A stretch of DNA of 6,967 nt from the NCBI GenBank assembly GCA_034178815.1, contig JAXFQS010000152.1, positions 1 to 6,967 on the forward strand, given 5' to 3'. This DNA is from JAXFQS01 sp034178815 (GTDB lineage: Bacteria; Verrucomicrobiota; Kiritimatiellia; RFP12; DVOR01). Below the pieces are notes generated by a model. It ran no database searches, was not told the origin of the DNA, and worked only from the letters and a program-made list of their open reading frames with translations. Shown here in pieces: positions 1 to 4,980 of this stretch; positions within the stretch are counted from its first letter, which is position 1, and each line of letters opens with the position of its first letter. The translations under genes were made by a program, and so were the position numbers.

Positions 1-403
1 GCCGCCACACCTGAAGCGCAAACGGGACTCCTCTCTATCTTGGAACCACTCCGGGCGAGAAGAACTTTACGCAAAAGCCTGCCGCCCCTCAAAAGCCCCG
101 AGATGACCTCGTTCAAGCGAAGCAATTGCCTCGTGCTCGTCGCCTTTCCACCACCCCTATGCCGCGGCAGTTGCGCCACGAACGCACCCATCGCAACGAT
201 GCCTTCGCCTCCGCGCCACACGCCCCGGCCATCTGCGTCTGCCACGCCTCCGATTCGATGACGGACGCGGGCGGAAAACTCTTTGCCGCCCCCTGCCAAA
301 CCTCCACAGTCCGCCCGCCCCTCCCGACCGGTGCCACACCATCTCGCCAAGTCCGGCCTCCGCATCCCTCGACCCTAGGTGCATCCCGCATACGACCGGA
401 GAC
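1..403. other. Gene-poor stretch, no supported gene
   Basis: No reading frame here can be defended as a gene. The frame open from the left edge to 261 on the plus strand encodes a Pro/Ser/Arg-rich product without any recognisable domain. A minus-strand frame at 113-391 (92 codons) is G-ending at many third positions but is rich in Cys, Trp and Arg, has no good Shine-Dalgarno and resembles no family I know. A plus-strand frame starting at 126 runs into the antisense of the tRNA gene. I see no tRNA, clear promoter or repeat in this part. It could contain an untranslated region, the decayed end of a gene to the left, or a small lineage-specific gene. Confidence 0.5.
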
Positions 404-428
404 AAAAAAAGCGCACCTCGCGGCACGC
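404..428 (-). terminator. Intrinsic terminator of the tRNA-Val gene
   Basis: Read on the minus strand, a 7-bp stem (GCGTGCC with GGTGCGC, two of the pairs being G-U) closes a GCGA tetraloop of the stable GNRA type and is followed at once by seven T. This is the standard shape of a Rho-independent terminator. It lies 28 bases past the end of the encoded CCA of the minus-strand tRNA, which it most likely terminates. On the plus strand the run is A7, so it is directional. Confidence 0.82.
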
Positions 429-456
429 CTACTCTCCCCCTTTGCGATTTCCCTTT

Positions 457-533
457 TGGTGGGCGCTACTGGACTCGAACCAGTGACCCCTACCGTGTGA
501 AGGTAATGCTCTAACCAACTGAGCTAAGCGCCC
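457..533 (-). tRNA. tRNA-Val, anticodon CAC
   Basis: The minus strand folds into a complete cloverleaf. The acceptor stem GGGCGCT (533-527) pairs with AGCGCCC (467-461). The D arm carries AGTTGGTTA, and the anticodon stem TTACC/GGTAG surrounds the loop TTCACAC. The T arm has the GGTTCGAGTCC signature. The discriminator base is A and CCA is encoded in the gene (459-457). The anticodon CAC (499-497) reads the valine codon GUG. The gene has its own promoter upstream and hairpin terminator downstream, so it appears to be a single-gene transcription unit with a short leader of about 14 bases and a short trailer. All stems are intact and nothing suggests a pseudogene. There is no sign of an integrated element at its 3' end. 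Confidence 0.97.
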
Positions 534-553
534 GAAAAGGGGATGTGAGAGGA

Positions 554-582
554 AGTCTATCAAAACCGCGCGTCAGGGTCAA
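554..582 (-). promoter_or_regulatory. Sigma70-type promoter for tRNA-Val
   Basis: On the minus strand TTGACC (582-577) and TAGACT (559-554) are separated by exactly 17 bases, a near-consensus -35/-10 pair. Transcription would start near 547, about 14 bases before the mature 5' end of the tRNA at 533, giving a short leader for RNase P to remove. Placement and spacing fit a strong stable-RNA promoter. Confidence 0.8.
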
Positions 583-727
583 TCGAAAAGCGCAGGGCGG
601 GCGCAAAAGCAATTGGTGCCAACCTTCAGGGGCACGCAGTTGGCAAGCATGCGACGCGAAGGTGGGCAGGTTCGGGGACGGGAGGTTGCAAGGGACTGGG
701 GCGGAAGATAGGCACCCATTGTTTGCT

Positions 728-756
728 TTGCTTTCAGGCGCGAGAAGTGGTATACT
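728..756 (+). promoter_or_regulatory. Extended -10 promoter abutting truA
   Basis: TTGCTT (728-733) and TATACT (751-756) are 17 bases apart, and TG at 748-749 adds an extended -10 element. A start site about 7 bases after the -10 would fall at roughly 761-764, on or within 3 bases of the truA ATG at 764. The mRNA would then be leaderless or nearly so. The only Shine-Dalgarno-like bases, GAAGG at 757-761, lie just 2 bases from the ATG, too close to act normally, which fits that view. This promoter probably serves the whole run truA to gspE. Confidence 0.65.
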
Positions 757-763
757 GAAGGCA

Positions 764-1516
764 ATGACGCGGTTTAAGTTGACAGTGGCCTACGATGGCA
801 CGGAGTTCCTCGGCTGGCAGGTGCAGCCCAACGGGCGGACTGTGCAGGGAACTCTGGAGCAGACACTTCAAGAGATTGTCGGGCAAGCGCGCGTCAAAGT
901 CCACGGCAGCGGACGCACCGACCAGGGCGTCCACGCGCGCGGGCAAGTCGCGCATGTCGACTTGGAAACGCGCATGGGCGCACGCGCCATCCTGCGCGCG
1001 CTCAACGCCCGGTTGCCGCGCGATGTGCGCATTATGAAGAGTGAACCCGTCGAGCCCGACTTCCACGCCCGCAGAAGCGCCCACGGCAAAGAGTACCGCT
1101 ACTTCATCCACAACTCCGAGACCATTCCCCCAGACCGCCGCCTCTACGCCCTGCACGACTACCACCACCTCGACCTCGATGCCATGCGCCGCGCCGCCGC
1201 CCACTTTGTCGGCGAACACGATGTCGCCACCTTTATGGCCGCCGGTTCCATCGTCCCCAAGACCACCGTCCGCACCATCTACCACGCCGACCTCGTCAAA
1301 AACGGCTCCTCAATCCGCTTCCGCGTCTCGGGAAACGGCTTCCTCTACCGCCAAGTCCGCTCCATGGTCGGCTACCTCCTGCGCATCGGAAGAGGCGAAG
1401 AAGACCCCGACAGCGTCCGCCAAATCCTCCTCCATCCAATCGAACGAAAAGCACGAGTCCCGACCGCCCCCCCGCAGGGACTCTTCCTCTGGAAAGTCTG
1501 GTACGCAACCCCATGA
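764..1516 (+). CDS. truA: tRNA pseudouridine(38-40) synthase TruA
   Basis: This cytoplasmic enzyme converts uridines 38, 39 and 40 in the anticodon stem-loop of many tRNAs to pseudouridine. The product is 250 residues, a normal length for TruA. The N-terminal TVAYDGTEFLGWQ (7-19) is the family's opening strand. The catalytic motif GRTDQGVHA (50-58) contains the nucleophile Asp53, equivalent to Asp60 of the E. coli enzyme. The second half has the expected FMAAGS segment and the GFLYRQVRSMVGYLL block near residue 200. I chose the ATG at 764 because homology begins there. The in-frame extension back to 545 is Arg/Gly-rich, lies over the promoter and is not family-like. The stop overlaps the next start as ATGA, so translation is probably coupled. 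A run of seven C (1467-1473) lies near the 3' end. Codon choice drifts from mixed endings at the start to almost uniform C endings. Confidence 0.96.
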   Translation: MTRFKLTVAYDGTEFLGWQVQPNGRTVQGTLEQTLQEIVGQARVKVHGSGRTDQGVHARGQVAHVDLETRMGARAILRALNARLPRDVRIMKSEPVEPDFHARRSAHGKEYRYFIHNSETIPPDRRLYALHDYHHLDLDAMRRAAAHFVGEHDVATFMAAGSIVPKTTVRTIYHADLVKNGSSIRFRVSGNGFLYRQVRSMVGYLLRIGRGEEDPDSVRQILLHPIERKARVPTAPPQGLFLWKVWYATP

Positions 1517-1944
1517 TGAATGACGCCTTCAAGCGCGCAGTCCAGGACATCTGCCGCAAAGACCCCCGCTACAGCCGCTACGCCTACGACTATGTCGCCA
1601 ATGTCCTCGACGAACTCATCCAAGAATCCCGCCAAGGCCATCCCGACCAGCCCCCGCGCCACATCACCGGCAGCGAACTCGCCCGCACCATCGGCGCCGA
1701 CCTCGTCTACGACTACGGCCCCCTCGCCTCCAGCGTACTGCGCGCCTGGGGCGTATCCTCCACATCCGACTTCGGCGACATCGTCTACAACCTCATCGAA
1801 GCCAAGCAACTCTCCGCCTCCCCCGACGACAAACGCTCCGACTTCGACAATGTCTACGACTTCCACGCCGCCTTTGACGCCCCCTACGAGCCTCCCTTCC
1901 CGCCGCCCTACGACTTCAAAGTCCCCCCGCCTGAAGACCAGTAG
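1513..1944 (+). CDS. Minf_1886-type conserved protein of unknown function
   Basis: This small soluble protein of 143 residues has no known function. I recognise its pattern as the family restricted largely to Verrucomicrobia and Planctomycetes (Minf_1886 family, recalled as TIGR04138, not searched). The landmarks are DPRY (17-20) followed by a helix rich in Tyr and Ala, RHITG (49-53), the block VLRAWGVSSTSDFGDIVYNL (75-94), and an acidic/aromatic segment SDFDNVYDF (109-117). The tail from about residue 124 is Pro/Tyr-rich and probably disordered. There is no signal peptide, membrane segment or obvious catalytic motif. Its ATG at 1513 overlaps the truA stop by 4 bases. A second ATG follows directly at 1516, and no good Shine-Dalgarno is present, so it is probably translated by coupling to truA. 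Nearly every codon ends in C. The gene is surely real, given the family pattern and tight packing; its role is unknown. Confidence 0.87.
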   Translation: MMNDAFKRAVQDICRKDPRYSRYAYDYVANVLDELIQESRQGHPDQPPRHITGSELARTIGADLVYDYGPLASSVLRAWGVSSTSDFGDIVYNLIEAKQLSASPDDKRSDFDNVYDFHAAFDAPYEPPFPPPYDFKVPPPEDQ

Positions 1945-1947
1945 CCC

Positions 1948-2943
1948 ATGCCACGCGCCCCAAAAAACATTCCCCCGCCAGACCTCCCCGTCCATCCCGC
2001 CCTCGCGAAAGACCCCGCCATTCAGGCCTTTCGCGCCTACCTCAGCGCCGAGCGCAACCACTCCAACCACACCACACAAGCCTACCTCCGCGACCTCGGC
2101 CAATTCGCCACCTTCGCCTTCGGCAACACCGCACAGCCACCCTTCGACTGGAACCAACCCCAGAAAACCCTATTCCGCCGCTTCCTCTCCCACTACCTCG
2201 CAAAAGGCTTCGCACCAGCCTCCGCCTCCCGCAAAATCTCGGCTCTGAGAACATTCTACAGATACCTCCAGCGCGAACACCGCGTAGAGACCAACCACGC
2301 CCTCGCACTCCATACCCCCAAACTTCCCAGAACCCTCCCCAAAGCCCTACCCCTTGCCACCGTCGAACGCCTCCTCAAAGCACCCGACACCACCCCTGCC
2401 TCCCCCCACAGCCACGCCCGTGCAACCGCCCCCTACGCCCAATTACGCGATGCCGCCCTCTTCGAAACCCTCTACAGCACCGGCGCGCGGGTAGGCGAGA
2501 TCGTCCGCCTCGACTGGCAAGACATCACCCTACATCCCGACGGCGGTGCCAGTTGCACCGTGCACGGCAAAGGCTCCAAACAACGCCTCTGCGCCATCGG
2601 CCACTACGCCCGCGAAGCCCTCGAACGCCTAGCCGCGGCCACCTTCAAAGAAGGCCACCCGCAAGGCCCCGTCTTTCGCAACCTCCGCGACGGCGGACGC
2701 CTGACAACCCGTTCCGTCGAGCGCAACCTCAAGCAGCGGCTGGTGCGGGCCGGACTCCCCCCGGAAATCACACCCCACACCCTCCGTCACGCCTTCGCCA
2801 CGCACCTTTTGGACGCAGGTGCCGACATCCGCGATGTGCAGGAATTGCTCGGCCACGCAAGCCTCGCCACTACCCAGATCTACACGCATATCTCCATCGA
2901 CCGTCTCAAGGATGTCTACCACCACGCGCATCCCCGCTCCTGA
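1948..2943 (+). CDS. xerC: Tyrosine recombinase, XerC-type
   Basis: This is a site-specific recombinase of the Xer group. It probably resolves chromosome dimers at a dif site with the help of FtsK. The N-terminal SAM-like core-binding domain covers about residues 22-112 and the catalytic domain about 130-325. All active-site residues are present: Arg181 in STGARVGEIVRLDW, Lys208 in HGKGSKQR, His277 and Arg280 in PHTLRHAFATHLL, His303 in ELLGHASLATTQ, and the nucleophile Tyr312 in IYTHI. The VQELLGH and VYHHAHPR signatures favour XerC over XerD. At 331 residues it is about 30 longer than typical, owing to a Pro-rich N-terminus and a His/Ala/Pro insert at about 145-163. It starts 3 bases after the preceding stop, with no strong Shine-Dalgarno, so translation is probably coupled. 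Its place among core genes, with no excisionase, attachment repeats or cargo, argues against a mobile-element integrase. Confidence 0.93.
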   Translation: MPRAPKNIPPPDLPVHPALAKDPAIQAFRAYLSAERNHSNHTTQAYLRDLGQFATFAFGNTAQPPFDWNQPQKTLFRRFLSHYLAKGFAPASASRKISALRTFYRYLQREHRVETNHALALHTPKLPRTLPKALPLATVERLLKAPDTTPASPHSHARATAPYAQLRDAALFETLYSTGARVGEIVRLDWQDITLHPDGGASCTVHGKGSKQRLCAIGHYAREALERLAAATFKEGHPQGPVFRNLRDGGRLTTRSVERNLKQRLVRAGLPPEITPHTLRHAFATHLLDAGADIRDVQELLGHASLATTQIYTHISIDRLKDVYHHAHPRS

Positions 2944-2961
2944 GCAAACCAGCAACCCATC

Positions 2962-2967
2962 AGAGGA
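2962..2967 (+). promoter_or_regulatory. Shine-Dalgarno of the gspE-type gene
   Basis: AGAGGA lies 5 bases before the ATG at 2973 and is the clearest ribosome-binding site in the plus-strand run. It fixes the start of the ATPase gene. The same frame stays open far upstream to 2553, but that part overlaps the recombinase and is not real. The upstream genes of the run rely on start/stop overlaps instead. Confidence 0.75.
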
Positions 2968-2972
2968 ATCCT

Positions 2973-4667
2973 ATGCCTGACACCGACACCTTTCTTGCCT
3001 CCCTTCTGCGCCGGACGGGGCTTTTCACAGACTTCCAACTGCACCAGTTGCTGACGGCGGATCGTTCCGACGGCACGGGCCTGACGGGTGTTGTCGTGCG
3101 GTTGGGAATGGTCAAGGAGGAGGAGTTTCTGAGGGCTTTGGCGAAGGGGCTCGGGCTGGAATATGTGGATCTGACGCAAACGCCTCCGGCGCCTGAAGCG
3201 GTGAAATGCCTCAAGTCGGGGCCGGTCTTTCAATACGGCGTGATGCCGGTGCGTCTGGAGGGGCGGTTGCTGACCGTGGCGACGGCGGATCCGTTCCAAC
3301 CGGCGGCTCTTGATGGTTTACGCCTGGCGAGCGGATTGGATGTTCGGCTAGCGCTCTGTCCTAGGCCCCTGATCGAGAAGGCGGAAGCCAAGTTCTACGG
3401 CGTTGGGGGGGATGTCATCGACGAGATGTTGGAGGGAGACCGCTACACGGTCGACGATGACACGGCCAATATCACGAAACTGGATGTGAACGAGGGGAAC
3501 CAGGAGGCGGCGATTGTCCGTTTCGTGAACCGGATTATTGCGGAGGCTGATCGGCAGGGGGCGACTGACATTCATTTCGAGCCGATGGAGGATGAGTTGC
3601 GCATTCGCTACCGGATTGACGGGATGTTGCACAAGGTGGATGTGCCGCCCCAGATCAACCGTTTGAAGGCGGCGATTATTTCGCGCCTGAAGGTGATGGC
3701 GAATCTCGACATTGCGGAGAAGCGAATGCCGATGGATGGTCGAATCGGTATCCGCATCAACGGGGAGGACTTGGACATCCGCATCTCGACTTGTCCGATT
3801 GCCTACGGGGAATCGGTCTCTTTGCGTCTGCTTCAGAAGGCGGGCAACTTTGTCCAGCTCAAGGACTTGGGGATGGCACCGCGGGACTTTGGCGTCATCA
3901 ACAAGTTAATCAAGCGACCGAACGGAATCATTCTCGTGACGGGCCCCACGGGGTCGGGCAAATCGACCTCGCTCTATGCCTTTCTCCACGAGATCAACCG
4001 TATGGATGTGCGCATCCTGACGGTGGAAGACCCGATTGAGTATGAAATGCCCGGAATCAACCAGGTGCTGGTGCGGGCGGACATCGGTCTGACCTTTGCC
4101 CGGGCGCTGAGGGCTTTCCTCCGCCAGGATCCGGACATTATCATGGTCGGGGAAATTCGAGACGGCGAAACGGCTGAGATTGCCATCAACGCCTCGCTCA
4201 CGGGGCACCTGGTCTTCTCGACGCTCCACACGAACGATGCGGCGGGGGCCTTTGCCCGTCTGATCGATATGGGGGCTGAACCATTCCTTGTCGCCTCCGC
4301 CGTGGCGGGGGTTATGGCGCAACGCCTCGCGCGGCGGCTCTGTCCGAAATGCCGGGCCCGACATCCGCTCGACCGTTCCCTCTGGGACCAGCCCGGAGAG
4401 CCCCCGCAAGACTTCGTCTACGAGCCCATCGGATGCGACGCCTGTACGCAGACCGGGTACCGCGGGCGCGGCGCGCTCTTCGAACTGCTCCATGTCAGCG
4501 AGCAACTCCAGAGCCTCATCATCAACCGCCGCTCATCGGCCGAGATTCGCAAGGCCTCCATGCTCGAAGGCATGACCACCCTCCGTCAGGACGGCTGGAA
4601 AAAAGTCTTCTCCGGCTTTACCTCCGTCAGCGAACTGATGCGCGTGACCGAAGACTCTAAGGATTGA
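2973..4667 (+). CDS. GspE/PilB-family secretion or pilus assembly ATPase
   Basis: This is a hexameric cytoplasmic ATPase of the GspE/PulE/PilB family. It powers assembly of a type IV pilus or type II secretion pseudopilus from the inner face of the membrane. The product has 564 residues, normal for the family. An N-terminal T2SSE/MshEN-like domain covers about 15-145, with one partial RLG...DL motif (43-67). A linker and the N2 domain (about 175-290) follow. The motor domain has Walker A GPTGSGKST (324-332, Lys330), the Asp box EDPIEY (352-357), Walker B DIIMVGEIRD (388-397) and the His box TGHLVFSTLHTNDA (410-423). Two CxxC pairs (Cys457/460 and Cys488/491) form the zinc site typical of GspE and PilB and absent from PilT. 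No pilin, platform or secretin gene is adjacent, so I cannot choose between pilus and type II secretion. Codons shift from G/T-ending to C-ending near base 4330. A run of seven G lies at 3405-3411. Confidence 0.93.
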   Translation: MPDTDTFLASLLRRTGLFTDFQLHQLLTADRSDGTGLTGVVVRLGMVKEEEFLRALAKGLGLEYVDLTQTPPAPEAVKCLKSGPVFQYGVMPVRLEGRLLTVATADPFQPAALDGLRLASGLDVRLALCPRPLIEKAEAKFYGVGGDVIDEMLEGDRYTVDDDTANITKLDVNEGNQEAAIVRFVNRIIAEADRQGATDIHFEPMEDELRIRYRIDGMLHKVDVPPQINRLKAAIISRLKVMANLDIAEKRMPMDGRIGIRINGEDLDIRISTCPIAYGESVSLRLLQKAGNFVQLKDLGMAPRDFGVINKLIKRPNGIILVTGPTGSGKSTSLYAFLHEINRMDVRILTVEDPIEYEMPGINQVLVRADIGLTFARALRAFLRQDPDIIMVGEIRDGETAEIAINASLTGHLVFSTLHTNDAAGAFARLIDMGAEPFLVASAVAGVMAQRLARRLCPKCRARHPLDRSLWDQPGEPPQDFVYEPIGCDACTQTGYRGRGALFELLHVSEQLQSLIINRRSSAEIRKASMLEGMTTLRQDGWKKVFSGFTSVSELMRVTEDSKD

Positions 4668-4980
4668 GCCGGCCAAGCCGAAAACGCTCCCGCGCCCCAT
4701 CCCGGGCGTGACCAGCCGCCCACTCCCGCCGGCAGTCGCGCCCCGTCAGGTACTGTCGGACGCTTTCCCCCGCCGAAAGTCGCGACACGGCCAAGCGCCC
4801 GGAGTCAGCGTTCTGGCCAAACCGTTCAGACGCCTCTCCCCCGGACGCGAAACGCCCTCACCCCCAAAGGTGGCAACCTTTCGCCCCGTCTGGTTGACAC
4901 CCTCCACCCCCGGAGATAGCAAGCGGCGGAGCCCCCCGATAGGAAACTCCGCCACCTGTTCCTACTTACCTTTCCCCCGG
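4668..4980. other. Non-coding spacer between convergent gspE and rho
   Basis: This spacer is C-rich on the plus strand. It contains open frames (about 99 codons plus, 69 codons minus), but their products are low-complexity Arg/Pro/Gly sequences with no family resemblance. It holds short related segments: GACGC followed by a pyrimidine tract and CCCCCG at 4759-4772 and again at 4829-4843, with a weaker third version near 4896-4912. It also holds small hairpins: a palindrome GTCGCGAC (4779-4786), AAAGGT/ACCTTT around a 4-base loop (4866-4881), and the larger inverted repeat listed separately. It may act as the 3' untranslated region of both flanking genes, or be a genome-wide intergenic repeat. 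Confidence 0.5.
4925..4953. terminator. Inverted repeat, possible bidirectional terminator
   Basis: A perfect 7-bp inverted repeat, GGCGGAG (4925-4931) and CTCCGCC (4947-4953), closes a 15-base loop that can add a short CC/GG pairing. It sits 27 bases past the rho stop, between two convergent genes, where a terminator is expected. No T-run follows on either strand, so it is not a standard intrinsic terminator. It may instead stabilise mRNA 3' ends, or mark an end set by Rho. Confidence 0.35.

Noticed and set aside
113..391. Minus-strand open frame of 92 codons beyond the tRNA terminator
   Set aside because: No ribosome-binding site, unusual Cys/Trp/Arg content and no family resemblance. I cannot exclude it, but it does not meet the evidence standard.
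126..500. Plus-strand open frame of 124 codons ending in GATGLEPVTPTV
   Set aside because: The end is the translated antisense of the tRNA gene, a well-known artefact in genome annotation; the rest is low-complexity.
545..763. In-frame upstream extension of truA
   Set aside because: It covers both divergent promoters, has no SD, and TruA homology begins at the ATG at 764.
1372..2157. Long antisense frame (261 codons) opposite truA and the Minf_1886-type gene
   Set aside because: It is a shadow of uniform C-ending codons on the other strand; the product is Gly/Val-rich without domains.
1520..2248. Plus-strand frame of 242 codons, Pro/Ser/Thr-rich
   Set aside because: It is a frame-shifted shadow crossing two real genes; its composition follows from C-rich codons and it has no SD or domain.
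1948..2943. The tyrosine recombinase as the integrase of a genomic island at the tRNA gene
   Set aside because: It lies 1.4 kb from the tRNA among core genes, and no attachment repeat, excisionase or cargo is seen. The motifs fit chromosomal XerC.
2553..2972. Upstream extension of the ATPase frame by 140 codons
   Set aside because: It overlaps the catalytic end of the recombinase, is Arg/Pro-rich, and the SD at 2962-2967 with the ATG at 2973 fits the family N-terminus.
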